A stretch of 64,000 bases of DNA from Eleginops maclovinus (lineage: Eukaryota > Chordata > Actinopteri > Perciformes > Eleginopidae): positions 23,424,018 through 23,488,017 of the forward strand of contig NC_086355.1 in NCBI RefSeq assembly GCF_036324505.1. Reading direction: 5' to 3'. The position numbers were made by a program, and so were the translations under genes. Each line of letters starts with the position of its first letter. Positions within the stretch are counted from its first letter, which is position 1. Positions 13,229 to 27,142 of this stretch are shown here, one piece after another. Under the pieces are notes generated by a model that worked only from the letters and a program-made list of their open reading frames with translations, was not told where the DNA came from and searched no databases.

Positions 13229-13809
13229 TCATAATTGCATCGGATTGTTTGTCTGAGTTGCTTTATTTGTATGACTTTGACCAAATGTCATTATCCGCTG
13301 CTGCGCAAATTCACCGAAGGCCTTCTCCAGAAGAAGAAAATCTATCTGTGAAGAAACAATTACCTTGCTTCCCCGGGAGGTGAGGTCATAATAACGGTCA
13401 GGACACAACAATGTAATCTCACTGGTGATCAACATGGCCATGCCTCGCTGTCCTCTACCACCATTAGCATAAATGAGGCTGTAATGGAAGGTATTACCAT
13501 ACAGGAAATACGACAACAAAACACCCACATTCATATTATCTCTCATTTGGTGATGTATTTTGTTTTCCATTAAAAAGACGTATGGAGGTTAAACACACTT
13601 CAACCTGTCTGAATCCTGACACAATTTAGTGTCTGTGCCGTTAAATAATGGAGTAGATTACCTTTCCCTTGATTCACAATTTCCTGTAGATGTAGTGAAT
13701 AGTTAGGAAAGCCATTGCTCAAGAGTCGAAGTTCTGAACCATCTATTATTGGTGGATCCAGGTTCCTCCATAAGACAAGCTGCATCCATTGCAGTGCCGT
13801 GTTTCTCAT
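13229..13809 (-). other. Coding-like segments, identity unknown
   Basis: Two open minus-strand stretches lie close together. The upstream one (13809-13655) reads through PPIIDGSELRLLSNGF and ends at AAAG|GTAATC, a good donor. The downstream one (about 13490-13255) follows a good acceptor (TTCCATTACAG) and reads LIYANGGRGQRGMAMLITSE and, further on, LLEKAFGEFAQQR. The reading phases of the two stretches do not join across the implied intron. I do not recognise a family. This is either a decayed pair of exons or chance open frames. Confidence 0.2.
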
Positions 13810-14420
13810 TTGAACAGTTTTCTAATCGCTTAACGTTAATTATTATTCATGGCTTCGAGTAATAATTATTTATAGATTTCCTCAATTTACATGTCATACC
13901 AACGTAAAAAAGGGCTGTCGTCACTAAATGTCTGAGAAATTCTGAAAATATATAAGAGTCTGAAACTCAATGCAACCAGCAGGCTTGTATAAAACAAATG
14001 TAGTCTACGCCCAAAAATGACATAACCCTGATTACATCCCCATGACATCATCAGGGTTCATTTCTCAAGCTTGCCGAAGCTGCTTCAGATCAAGACATTG
14101 CAGTGTTGATTTCATTAGTAAGACGGAGCAATGACAAGACCACCCCAGTGTTATTACTGATGCAATATTGTAGACAGTTTTAAAAAGAAGACATGTTTTA
14201 CCATTGGAGTAGTTCTGCATCATATCAGGACTCAATGAGCACAGCCAGGAGAACTCGCAGTGACTTCCTAACATACTGGAATAGTTCATTTTAACAAAGG
14301 TAGTAGTAGGGCTTGATAAAAAAAGAAAAAAACAAGTTATATTTCGGCTAAACTTGATTGATAAAAATGTGTAATATAATCTGAGGATTGTAAAGACTAC
14401 AATCAAACGGTTAGGATTTT

Positions 14421-14465
14421 CTTTGAGTTCGACTAAAATGCCCAGAATGTTAGTCGAACTCAAAG
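14421..14465. repeat. Perfect 16-bp inverted repeat (hairpin)
   Basis: CTTTGAGTTCGACTAA at 14421-14436 is matched by its exact reverse complement at 14450-14465, with a 13-base loop. Arms of 16 bp with no mismatch stand out in otherwise decayed AT-rich DNA. They are too short for an ordinary microRNA precursor and the flanks do not extend the stem. Confidence 0.9.
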
Positions 14466-15808
14466 TTAATGGAAAAATGACAATGAATAATGGAAATGTA
14501 CAGAACACAATTAAGGCCATATGTGAATTCTTATTTTTAGATCAGACAAAAAGTATTTTTTTGTTCTGAGAATAAAATTAAGAATTAAAAAAAAAGAATT
14601 CTGCATTTTCAGGAAAAAATCATGTTTTTTTTCCCCAGTATTCTGACATTATTTATTTAATAGTTTCATTTAAAACTGTTAACCCATTCCCAGTAAACAA
14701 TACATTATTTGGAGTACCCCTTTAGCACTTGTGAATTAAGCTAAATGTAATATAATTCTTTATTTGAAGGACAATGAGGAGAGTAGATTAAATATAAACC
14801 AAGCGAACAGTTTGCTGCAGGTGGAAGCTTATCTTTGCTCCTTCGAGGTTGTTCTAAGGACATTTTGGCTAGTGTAGTAAAACATTTCCTGACGTGAAAG
14901 AAATTTAACTACCACACTCAGTCAAAAAATATCTCATAGAAAGCAGTGAACAGCAGAGAATGAAGATGTATTGCTGTGTAAGACTATCCGAGTGTGCAGT
15001 TTTCCTTTAAGGGAGAGACAGAAATAAAGTTGTCACATCTGGACTTCTACAGGATTCTTCCACATTCCCTGCACAGCCCCGGAGAAAACCCTCACACAGG
15101 CCTAACTAAGGATAAAAGCAGGCCTTCTTTAGTCTCACAGAAACAATATTTTATGCCTCGTCCGAAAATGAACCATCCGTCATGTCAGTTATGATCCTGT
15201 GGCACAATGTGTACATTTGTGGCTGGAAAGAGTTAGATGTTTTTGTTTTCATGTTGTTCTTGTGTGGGTCTTTCCAGCTGGAACAGAATATATCGAGAGT
15301 GACACTTCTGCACAAACAGCTTTCATGATGCTGCTGTTTAAGAGGCCTGCAGGCTCCCTACAACCCGGGTGTTATATTTAGCAAGCAGAAATCATGCCTA
15401 ATAGAACAAAAAAAATAGAGTTTGGGTGAAAGTTGTCCTGATCATGAGGAACAGCTGAGCTATAAACCTCGCTGAGTCTCAATGTGGATACTGCCCCTTA
15501 GTACACTGCATGTTGTGCACTTTGAACATAGTGTAAATTTAGACCAAGTACTGTGGACTCAAATCGCTGATGAGCCCTGACCAGAAATGACGATCGCTGC
15601 TGTTAGCTGGCTGTGAGCGTTCGGGCTCACACCTACGTTCCCAATGATGGAATGACCACTCGGTACTTTGAAACACAATGAAATATTTATTACAGAACAG
15701 TACTTTCACAATGGCACATGTATCAGATATGGGAACAACCCCACATGTATAAATTGTATTTATATATTGCTGTGTTGGAAGGAGTGTGAGAAGTGGCCAA
15801 TATCCATA
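14466..15808. other. No gene recognised
   Basis: AT-rich with short A/T runs. No gene or named repeat is seen. Confidence 0.45.
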
Positions 15809-15812
15809 TTAA

Positions 15813-16533
15813 AGGTCCCTTATTATGCAAAGTGCACTTTTTGATGTCTTTTATACATATATGTGTCTCCGGTGTGTAAGGAGACTCACAAAGTGTCAGA
15901 AAATACAAACCTCTCTCTTTTCCTCCTTACCCATATCTCTAAAAAAAGGAGTACAACGGAGCTGATCCAGATTTGCTGCCGATATGACGTCATATCAGAA
16001 ATGTGGGCTGGCTTTACATTGAACTCCTGGCAACGTCCCGCCCACGTGACACATCCCAACCTATGGTGCCCTATGTACAGTCAGTGAGCTGAATCCCCTC
16101 CGCAGCACCTCTGTGTCTCTTTGCAGGATGTCTGCAGGAGGGACTTAGAGTTGTTGTATATATAATACATATCATTTCTCTGTTCTAGAGGTAAACTCTG
16201 AGAAGTGTGTCAGAAATAATGCTGGATGTGGTTTGGAACATAATATGGCGCATAATCACGGCAGCGTTTAGATGAGTTTCTCCGTTAGAAACTTCTCTCT
16301 TCAGACAGAGAGCTGCGATCCAAAGGGGCGTGGCCAGCTTCAGCTCATTTGCATGGAAGGGAAAGTCACAGAATCAGCACTTTCTGAAACAGTGCTGAAT
16401 CAAAGGGGTAGTGGACATGCTGAAATTCATGATCTGTTTGGTGTTTCAGCTAAACACGTCAGAGACATGGTTTTTTTTAAAATATATTTGAGACCTATGA
16501 TATATGCCATAAAAGAGCATAAAAGGAGACCTT
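15813..16533 (-). mobile_element. Family A TTAA miniature element, long copy
   Basis: The 721-bp element has termini AGGTCCCTTATTATGC and, inverted, GCATAAAAGGAGACCT, with TTAA at 15809-15812 and 16534-16537. It is in the opposite orientation to the copy at 33437 and matches it along its whole length, apart from a 188-bp insertion in that copy. No transposase frame is present. The internal frame at 16272-16613 is a chance reading of the repeat. Confidence 0.85.
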
Positions 16534-16589
16534 TTAACAGTTTTACCGTCATGAGAGCAATGGGGATACTCATGTGCATTTTGCCATAC

Positions 16590-16971
16590 TCAACGTTGAA
16601 GTGTGCTATGTAGGTTTGTGTGCATGTAAACGCCTCCATTGGACTCCTTTGTTTACTTCTGCTCCATATGACATCATTATGTCACACTCACACTTATATT
16701 GGCTAGCGCTCCAACACATTATACATGATATGCTCAGGGGCGGAACATAACGACACATCTCTTAGCAATGACCAATCATAACAGAGCCGGCCAGCTAACC
16801 AATCAGAGCAGACTGGGCTCTGGTTTCAGACAGAGAGTGAAAAGAGGTGCTGCAGCACAGGCAGTCTGAGAAAAATAAAGAGCTTTCTGAACATTAAAGC
16901 ATGAAGACACGTCACAGTAGAGACACAATATACAAATATGAACCTGAAAGTAAGCATAATAGGTCCTCTTT
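16590..16971 (+). mobile_element. Family B TTAA miniature element, copy 2 (5' truncated)
   Basis: It contains the GTGTGCATGTAAACGCCTCC segment, the CTGGGCTCTGGTTTCAGACAG core and a clean 3' terminus ATAGGTCCTCT followed by TTAA (16972-16975). The 5' terminus is missing. It lies about 60 bp downstream of a family A copy, so the two insertions are clustered. Confidence 0.8.
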
Positions 16972-16975
16972 AATT

Positions 16976-19975
16976 ACATTGAAAAAATACTACAGCATGT
17001 TTTTAGTTTATTCAATAATCAAACAATGCAGGTGTTTTATTGCTCATAATTGTTTTGCATGCACACGTCTCATATTTATTAGAAATGTATGTGTGTTTAC
17101 TCCATTGTGTTTGCTCAACCGTATTCCTCATTTCACACACAGAAGCGGCTCAATTGCTTTTTGATGCGTTCTGTGATGTGACAGAGAGAGCTCATTTGGC
17201 ATGATGTGCTGTCACAATGCTCATCTTTATCATGTGAAGGTGTTTGGGATTACCATGCAGATGCCTCCTAATGGAGCTTAAGACTGCTGTACCATTCATC
17301 TGTGACGGGGCCAACAGGGGAGTCACACAGTCGCCCACAACGAATGTTCACAGATCACTGTGGCATTAAGAATGAGGATTATTTGTCTTAATATGCGTTC
17401 AGGTCTTCTCTTTGTGTCTATAATTGTGATAAAGATGAAGATTTGTGATAGAATGATGCCGTCTATCCAAGACAGTTTCTCTTTATATTATGTATGGCAT
17501 GTCGTACTGCCAAACAACAAATCAACCATATTGTTTTAAATGATTGATTGTTTACTGAATCTATACAGAAGTACTCTTGGATAGGAAAATAGAGAGGAAG
17601 TAAACAAAGGAAACAACAGAGCACAATATGCAACTTTCTTGTTCTGGTCTGCAATTGAACCACAGATATTGAGGTTTGGAAGCAGCCAACCCAACCTCCA
17701 GGCCATCAGCCAGGACATGTGTCATTAAAAATGATTACCCTAACAGGTATATGGATGTACAGTATATTGGACCGAAAATATTATGTTTCATTAAATGTAC
17801 ATTATGTATAAAAAAAACTAAATCTGTACATACCAAATGGGTCAACATAACCTGGATGTGCTGGTTCTAAATGTTTCATTTGTGTTGGTTTCAAATGAAT
17901 TATGCATGTCTTATACACAGTATGTCTCAGTAAAAGACAGATTCTAAATCTACATCTCTATCCAAAAACACTAATAATATAAGTGAGTTATTGTCAGAGA
18001 TCTGCCACTTTTGAGTTTTAATAGACATTCATAGAACTGTTATAAGCAGTCCAACACTTCTCATTGTCCATAGAGTCTGACAGTTTAAGATTATCCAACA
18101 AGATTCCCGAGCTTCATTTAGAAGCTGTGGAAATAGCTAAGTCATTGAGGAGCTCCACTTTTTCATCATTTGTTTCGAAATGTAATGAATATGCCTGAAT
18201 AAAACCTTGATTTGCAACCCAAAACCCTCTTTTACGTCTATAGCAGACTTAAATGTAAGATATCCCCAAAGCGATTTCCCCTTCATCTTCAGGGTTTGTC
18301 CTTTAGACAATAACTTGTACTTTCCTTTGACCCTGGATAGAAAGGGGGTTAAAACCAGGAAGTCTTTGGTTGTGGAGGCCTATGAATATCGCTGTTGGAC
18401 ATCAACATTGAGCTTCAATAAAGTATCTTTTGTTACAGCCTGGCTCATCAGTCGTGTCAGCAGTGTGTGGCTGTGTGTAAGTATGCTGTAGGTATGTAGG
18501 CTGTTGCATCAAACCAAAATGGAGGAAGGCTGAGGTTTGTGCAGCAGCTCAGGATCAGAGGGACTGATTCCTCCTGCTGGGCAAGTCTTTAAGCCTTCCC
18601 TGAAGCTCCGCCCTAAGATGGGCGGATACAACCAGGACAAGCATGGACTGGCAGAAAGGGAGGGGTCGTCACACTTTAAAAGATGTCGTAAAACTTTAAT
18701 TCAGGCTCCACATTCTCTTTAGGGCTGAGAAAATGATGATACATTGTGGACATACAATAACATATAAACTGCAAAATGTTATAGAAACGTTGCATGCAAG
18801 CAAATGCTTCATGTCCTTTTATTGCAGATGATTATCCCATTCTTAATTTGTTTCTTGCATGCTTTGACAACTTGAGAATAGTCACTTAGGCACCTTGTAG
18901 ACATTATTTCATTTGGACTAATGCAAGGTTTCTAAGGGAATCCATATGAAAACAACTTGATTTCTGGTGGTGAAAGTGAAATATGTGTTGAATGAAAACT
19001 CCTCATACGGTTACAGATTGCTTTCAGTGGCCCACAGTAAATGGATACAACATATTGTCATAAAAAATGTAGGGAATACATATCCTGTTTTCACCCCCAA
19101 TGCTTTGCAGAGATTCACAGTATTGTCCAAGCTATAACATGATGTATTTGTTTTTGTCTCAGAGCAATCAGTGCTTCCTGTACTCATACGATTCCAACTA
19201 GACAAACCTCCGGTGGAACCGTGAAAAGCTCAAAGCACATATCTCATTACAGGCTTTTGTTTATAGCTTTAACTCTCCATGATACTGCAAGTTCTTTTCG
19301 TTCTCTTCTCAATTCTTCATTGCCATTGTCTCTGTATTTCCTCTGATTCCTCCTTTCAGTCTGTGATAGCCTCTGTAAATTATTTGGATTTCATGGGAGT
19401 TGCTCCAAAGGGAGGATCTGAAATGGAACTACAGTGCCACCTTAGGTTTCAGAACAGGGCGAATGCCAGCTATGCTAATGCTTACAAATCACTTAATAAA
19501 TTTCAATGATGCACGATAAAACAGCCTAGCATGTGTTCTGAATTCTATTATATTTAATTAGTGGACTAAATGTGCATTGAGCATAAAGGAAAATAAATAG
19601 TTTTCCATCAGCATAAAACTGAAACCTCAATTGGTTCTCGAAAATGTCTGAAGTATTGTTCTCATCATGCTGGTTTGATGTCAGAGTTCTCCATTAACTT
19701 GCATTCCTCTAATACATTCAGTAATGACTCATACAGTATATATTTAATGCAACAGCTAGTCCTTTGTGACTGTGTTGCATTAGATAACTCACTTAGTCAG
19801 TAAATTGAATAATTCAGAGATTGTGTTTCGTGTGCTAGCAGCTTGTTGCACATCACTCTAGGTACTGCTGGGACCAAGTCTTAGATAAAAATGAAGGGCC
19901 TATGTTTGTAATATATAATTGTATATTTGCACACAAAGGTTAATCAACCATCAACACTTGATGCTTATTCTTCTT
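16976..19975. other. No gene recognised
   Basis: About 3 kb of AT-rich single-copy DNA with no supported gene, RNA or named repeat. Short frames at 17463-17870 and 18207-18722 show no coding features. Confidence 0.45.
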
Positions 19976-20064
19976 ATTCTTTATTAGGATCCCCATTAGC
20001 TCTAGCATGAGCATTGGCTATTCCTCCTGGGGTCCTCACACACAGTCAAACATTACATCAGACA
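19976..20064. repeat. Common teleost interspersed repeat fragment
   Basis: TTTATTAGGATCCCCATTAG followed after about 30 bp by CCTCCTGGGGTCCTCACACA is the hallmark of a repeat found in many fish genomes. Only about 90 bp are recognisable. A hAT-type element has inserted about 40 bp downstream. Confidence 0.5.
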
Positions 20065-20106
20065 ATGCTTCATTACAATTTAACAAATTGCTTGGGAACT
20101 GGAGGA

Positions 20107-20430
20107 CAGTGGTGTAACCTACTGTATTTGAGTACAATTTGGAGGTACTTTACTTTTCACTCCTCTTCATTTATTAAAGAAAAATGAGTTACTTTACACA
20201 TTTTAATTATTAGCTAATACAAAATCGTAATCAATTACTTAATTAACGCTGGTATTTGTATAGATTAAAATACCCAGCAGCAGTATACAAAGTTATTGAA
20301 ATTAGTATATTTTGATGACGATACTTTTGTACTTTTACTTTTGAACGGACGACTTTTACTTTGTAACAAAGTATTTTAAAAATGTTTTTCTTTTACTTGA
20401 GAAGACATCTGAATTCTTCTTGCACCACTG
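20107..20430 (+). mobile_element. hAT-type miniature element ('CAGTGGTG' family)
   Basis: The left end is CAGTGGTGTAACCTACTG and the right end is CTTCTTGCACCACTG, forming CAGTGGTG-type inverted termini. The body carries the repeated 'tactTTTGTACTTTTACTTTTG' style of this very common fish family. The flanks CTGGAGGA (20099-20106) and CCGGAGGG (20431-20438) agree at 6 of 8 positions, consistent with a decayed 8-bp hAT target duplication. It has no coding capacity. A second copy, reversed, lies at about 58518-58910. Confidence 0.8.
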
Positions 20431-20438
20431 CCGGAGGG

Positions 20439-20475
20439 TGGCAGGTTCAAGTCCCCAAACAGGCCAAAGTGGTCT
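20439..20475 (+). repeat. tRNA-like B-box fragment
   Basis: GGTTCAAGTCCCCAAACA at 20444-20461 is a B-box-type sequence and recurs exactly, on the other strand, at 34624-34641. It is probably the head of a degenerate tRNA-derived SINE. Confidence 0.45.
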
Positions 20476-23211
20476 TAAAGAGGTCCCTGTTAACCTCCTG
20501 GTTTATATGGAAGAAACCCTCTATATTTGACGCAAACGTGTAATAAGGATAATACAATTCTTAATTTCCATCTCCATTTTTGTTGGAAGGTCTGTGACCT
20601 TAGGTGAATGATATCTGGTAAGAAGTCACTCCCATTGGCTAAGTGGCACACAAGGCAAAGCAGCCACAAATGTGTAGCATGTGGTAACAACTGACAGATA
20701 AACTAAATATTGTTTCCTTTTTAACACTTTTGGAAGACCCAACTTTAAATCCAGACCTCATATCTTTTGAGATGAAATGAAGGTCCAAAAACACTGGATA
20801 TTCCCCTTCCCAAAAGCACCATTAACATCTTTATTCCCTTCCAGGTAAATGATTGCGCCTTTTTTTCCACTGTATAGCCTTAGTTTCTAGGGGCCTTATA
20901 GTACCATCCATGACCAATGCGTAAAATTGGTAGTGTCCCCTTAAGAGGAGGCAGGGATGTTTGTCATAGTCAACATAAGCCAAGGTTTGAGCACTTCGGA
21001 GACGAAATGCATCGTGGTCTCCAGCATGAAAATAGAATGCACTTCTTGCTAGTACACCAACCTCAGCAGAAGAGCACACTCCCTCCTGGCTGGTACTGAC
21101 TGTTATCACATGGTGTGCTGCACAGCTGCTCACATTGAAGGCTGTGTCATTTATAGACCCAGTGTAACAGAAGTGAAAAACAATACATTTTAAACCTTCA
21201 GATGAAAAACGTCGTTAAAAATGAAACCGTGAGGAATATCATGGTGTGTTTCCAGAGCAGACCTGTGCATTGTTGGCCATGCAGGTGTTCATGGTATTAT
21301 TCCAGAGGGGAACAACAGTAAGATTTATGTTTCCAGAACCTGAATATGCTGACTGTAAATAAAGACAGTGGGCTATCTTTATTGTTACAACACTTTGTCC
21401 ACTAACACAGTTTGTCAGTGAAGTTGTATACTTTTGAAGAATTGCTTTAAGCTCTTCTAGGTATTTCTGTGATGATTGGAATTTTTTTATTTGTCATTAA
21501 TATTTTTATGTATTTATTAAACATTTTTGGGAATAAATGTAACTTTATTACAATTTGAAATCCTAAATGCGCATTCAAACCCCCCCAGTCACTCAGTAAA
21601 AATAAGAATATACTATAATGCAACTAGTTAATCATCAATTATAGATTTAGACTAACTTTTATTTACTTTTTGTGGCATTTAGTGTAATGCTATCTTTCCA
21701 CGTGAATTATAATCAGGTTATACTTGCTCTGTACTACCCTGGTTACTTTTGATTTATGAACACATGCAACAAGTCAGTAATCAGACTTTCCCCCAACCTT
21801 ACTTTTTACAGAACCCTGGTTTCTCTTTTCCATTACTCTTAAGAAATGAGCCTATTGGAGAAAGCTGACTGTTGCAAGATTGCATGTTAACCATTGACTG
21901 AGGCTGATGAACAAGAGAAAAAATGGATGGGTCTGTTCTTCTTCATTCTCTTACCTGTTTGTTGCTGAGCAGGTAGTGCATGATGAGCTTCAAACTGTTA
22001 TTTGTTGCTGAAAATGGCGGCCTGCTGCTGTAAATAAGGTTAATGGCAGCAGAGAGAGTGAACTAAAAGAGGAAAGATGCAGCCCATAAAGCCCAAAAAA
22101 ACCTGAAACAGGCTTAACCTAGAAGAGCTGTAGATGAAGTGAACTGTTATTGTGGATCTACAAGCAACATCTACCTCTTTACACATCATTTAATCGAACG
22201 CTAAAATGGAAGCCAAAACACAGTACATTTATTGCATTCTGACATCTGCAGATTTTACACTGCCTGAAAAGAGTATGAAATAGTGTGAAATATAAAAATG
22301 AGTATAAAATAGTAATCTTTTTTTATTTATATTCTTCATTTGCTTGTGTTTATGTGTATGAAAATGTTCATCTTTGCGCGGTTTATGTGAAACAATCCAC
22401 CACAGTCTCACAAACTGCAACAGCAGCTGCTCATATCCCCAACCATACCTTTATTTTTGTATCTCTCCGGAGCTTTCCGCCCCGTCTCTCTTCTGTAATT
22501 GCGAATTCACTTTTTCGGAGGGGATCACTAAATTGTTTATGGAGACAAAAGAATCCACACAATCAATCTTTAACAATGTAGTAACAGCTTTGGTTTAGTC
22601 TCTGAGACAGCACATGTAAACTTTCTCCTGGAAGAAAGGGGAGCCTCGATGCTGGATATGGATAAAGGCAACCTGCCAAGTGCAGCAGCGCAGACGATCA
22701 CATCAAGTATGACGGGCTGCGGTAACAGATGAATGAACATCAGAATGCTTCTGTTTCATGGGAATGATCACAGTTGACTTTTCCTTGATGACTTGTGCAG
22801 TTCAACGGTGTATTATTCCACTGTTCCTGACCTAACCACCGGCCACGGCTGCTAAAGAAACCTTGATATGTGGTTCTCTCAGAAAAAGAACAAACACAGG
22901 CGCTGCAAAAGAAAGAAAAAACAGTCGACAAAGAGTTGGTTTTGTTGTTTGTTATATTGAAATGCACATGTTCATTTAATAAAAAAATGTGCTTGTATCA
23001 TTTCTTTTTTACTTGTGGGTTTAAACAAAGACACAGAGATTAAATGGGAACAAAGGATGGGGAAACAATGAAGGATGCAAACAAAGGTTTCCAGGTTGTG
23101 GTTGGGACACATAATGCTCATTTACCGCTTCATATTTGTAATAGTACTTAGTGGTACTATCTGAAAACCAAAAGCAATGTCTCTTACCAAAATTCATGAC
23201 CCTCTTACACT
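20476..23211. other. No named gene; one coding-like stretch
   Basis: AT-rich DNA. On the minus strand, about 21165-20831 is an open frame with non-repetitive, balanced composition (it includes AHHVITVSTSQEGVCSSAE and LLLRGHYQFYALVMDG). I recognise no family, and no convincing acceptor or donor brackets it. The rest shows nothing. Confidence 0.3.
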
Positions 23212-23215
23212 TTAA

Positions 23216-23658
23216 AGAGGACACAATTGTTATAATTTTCAGTATTTAGTGGCTCTACTGGGACATTTCTCCATGCTTTAATGTTCAAAAAGCTCTTTAT
23301 GTTTATCATACTGCCTGTGCCGCAGCACCTCTTTTCACCCTCTGTCTGAAACCAGAGCCCAGTCTGCTCTGATTGGTTAGTTGGTCGGCTCTGTTGTGAT
23401 GGTTAACTGCTTAAAGATGTCCCGCCCCTTAACCTATCACAATGTGTTATATACAATATATACAATAATGTTACTATGTTCTGGAAGTAAACAAAGGAGT
23501 CCAATGTTGGCCTTTCAGGCAGGGAGGGAGTATGGGGGAGAGAAAACCCCTATGGAGGGAACACAGGGATGTTAGCCTTTGAAGACCATTTCCATGCATA
23601 CAACATATAGAACACACTACAGGAAAGGCTAAACACTAAAAAGCATATCAGGGCCCCT
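23216..23658 (-). mobile_element. Family B TTAA miniature element, copy 3
   Basis: This is a near full-length reverse-oriented copy. It starts AGAGGACACAATTG after a TTAA (23212-23215) and ends GCATATCAGGGCCCCT before TTCA. The core CTGTCTGAAACCAGAGCCCAG and TCTGATTGGTTAGTTGG are intact. It is non-coding. Confidence 0.85.
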
Positions 23659-23727
23659 TTCAATCTGGTGTCAAATAGGTACAATTCCTTTCCCCAGAGA
23701 CACACATACACACATCTGACTGTGCAG

Positions 23728-23731
<4 letters not shown>

Positions 23732-23772
<41 letters not shown>
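23732..23772. repeat. (CA)n microsatellite
   Basis: About 20 uninterrupted CA units. Open frames through it are repeat artefacts. Confidence 0.98.
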
Positions 23773-23776
<4 letters not shown>

Positions 23777-25039
23777 CTCTGCCCAACCCACCGCACATAT
23801 CCCAGCTTCAGCAGAACAAGCTCGCCGGGAGGGCTGACATAATTGTATTAATTGTTAACATAATGATGCATTTATGTTTAATGCCTACCTTCTGGTAATT
23901 ACCGAGGAGGTACCTTAAGGCCTGGAACCTTGTGCTTCCTTCTCTCTTTCTCCTTGACTCTTTCATGAATATCCTTCCCTTTGTTATTATTCCGACTGCT
24001 GCTTGAAAGACTTTCATCATTTGGTCGGTTGTAGCCAGTTTCTCTCTCTCAGGTGCACCATAGAAATGTATCATTAAGTCATCATCGCCTAATTCATCTT
24101 GTCTAGATCCACAGCATCTTGTGAAGTCCTTTTGGCACAGAGAATACTAAATGTCTGCCTTCAATTAAACTTACAAAAGATGAAAAGAAGAAGGAGCAGG
24201 GATCTTCCTGAAAGATTTATTAGCTTTGATTTAGCTCTTGCATGGTTAAAGAAAAGATTTAAGCAGTTAAATAAACATGCTTATATGGATGAAACACTGT
24301 AATGCTCACATGTGTGTGCGAGTATGGAGTCAGGTTTTAGCTTAGTTTAGCAAAAAATGAGAACAGAAAACAATTATCTGAAAAAAAAACGTGTCTGGAG
24401 TATTTGTTGTCTTTAGACAGGCTAGCTGTTTCCCTCTGCCTGCGTACAATATGCTAAGCTAGGCTAAACACCTCATGGCTTTTAAATGTGTAGCGCCGAA
24501 AAAGCAAAGCTTTAGAGTTTACTGATTTGGTTACTAGGTTAAAAATGGCATCACACAAACTTCTTGTTCTTAAATAAATCCTTTGTCAGTACTTAACACC
24601 TAATATAACAGGTGTAAATATCAGATGAAGCTGATGCTAGGTTGTTACCTGAATCATTTGACTGGGGAGTAAGTAAATAAAGTATATACAAGTGAAGTGA
24701 AGTAGTTAGACTTCCTCATCCTTTTGCCCACACTTACGGTTCTATTAGCAATTTATGATGCTACAATGGAGTTGGAATTTATAGGCTATGTTTACAGCTA
24801 ATCTATTTCATTAGATAACTGCATGTGAACACAGATTTCCCAAAAATAAAAAGCTCGGCTCTGACGTTGCATTCAAGCCAATTATACTCTAAAATGATTG
24901 TGTTGTGTCTCGGCAAATATGCTGAATTATGGTTATGGTTTGTTGACCTTAGTTTATGTATAGGTATTGTCTAGTCTGTGTCCAATAATCCTTTTTGTTG
25001 TCAGCCATTTCCTGTGTGTCATTTCCGGTTTTATTTTAT
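23773..25039. other. Mostly unassigned; one repeat relic
   Basis: About 24330-24490 resembles a common fish repeat with 'GCTAAGCTAGGCTAA' and 'GCTGTTTCCCTCTGCCTGC' segments, in decayed form. The minus-strand frame at 23808-24144 is open for about 110 codons but I recognise nothing in it. No gene is called. Confidence 0.35.
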
Positions 25040-25290
25040 CACTAACATCCTTTCTCATTTCAGGGAGCTTGATTTCCCCTCCTTGGTTGTCCCTCCACTT
25101 GACCTGATTAACTGCCCCGCCCTTATTGTTTACACCTGTGTTCACCTTGTATATTTAAGCTGTGTTTGTCTCTGTGCCCAGTGCCAGATCGTTTTGAGTT
25201 ATCACCACGCTAGTGTGCGTTATGCTTAGACTTTTGTGACTATGGAATATTACCTCTAGTAAAAAACCTTTTTTTGGAAACTCCTTTTGT
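25040..25290 (+). repeat. Retroelement/gene-tail type interspersed repeat
   Basis: The block has the typical order seen in fish repeats of this kind: CCTGATTAACTGCCCCGCCC, a CACCTGTGTTCACCTTG segment, a TATTTAAGC TATA-like site, and a GATCGTTTTGAGTTATCACC segment. It looks like a short promoter-bearing repeat or the end of a larger element. The class is uncertain. Confidence 0.5.
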
Positions 25291-26543
<1,253 letters not shown>

Positions 26544-26683
26544 TGTGAGAATAAATCAATATATTGAAACGGAACATTAGATTATATAATTCACTGTTTC
26601 CCAACGGACCAGATTTTGAACTTCCGGTTGTAACGGATGTTATTGTTTTCAGCCTCAGGTAGCATGTAGCTAATATTGTATCG

Positions 26684-26693
26684 TATATATAAG
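26684..26693 (+). promoter_or_regulatory. LTR1 TATA box
   Basis: TATATATAAG followed by TAGAGGGAGAATGA in a sequence shared with the 46.4-kb LTR (where it reads GTATAAGTAGAGG). It is placed as expected for an LTR promoter upstream of the transcript start. Confidence 0.55.
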
Positions 26694-27136
26694 TAGAGGG
26701 AGAATGACGCGTGGCGTTACACACTAAACACAGCACCTCTACCTCTCACTCATTGACGCTGCATTAATTCTATTACGTGTTTAATAACCAATAAACCTCA
26801 GAAGAATTGTATAATAAGAAATCATAAATAGAGACATCATGAGAGGGCTAAGCAGAACATGCCATGGACCCACCTCCGTCGACGTCAGCCAATAGAAGAC
26901 GACAGAAGAAGATGACGAAGTCAGAAGTGCCGAAGACCCGCCCCGTTGCTACTAACCAATAAGAGAAGATGAGACCGAAAGGATCGTAGAGTAGAAAACA
27001 ATTCTAAAAGTTTGAGAACAGCCCTTCTTCCTACGCCGCTGTAGACAGCTTACCACTGGAAAGTGGACTGTGGAGCAGTTAAAAAGGAGAAGACCTCGGC
27101 CGAGCAAACATTATAAACGTATCATTTCATTGTATT

Positions 27137-27142
27137 AATAAA
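27137..27142 (+). terminator. LTR1 polyadenylation signal
   Basis: AATAAA within TATTAATAAATCC, conserved in the copy at 46.4 kb and near the 3' end of the LTR. Confidence 0.55.

Noticed and set aside
14065..14520. 151-codon minus-strand frame
   Set aside because: AT-rich, Phe/Leu/Ile/Ser-dominated composition, it crosses the perfect hairpin, and it has no splice or domain evidence.
16272..16639. Frames of 113 and 70 codons on both strands
   Set aside because: They lie in the family A and B repeats, whose other copies do not keep the frames.
23808..24144. Minus-strand frame of about 110 codons (starts near KDFTRCCGS)
   Set aside because: Open but no recognisable domain, no acceptor/donor and nothing conserved that I can see; left as unassigned.
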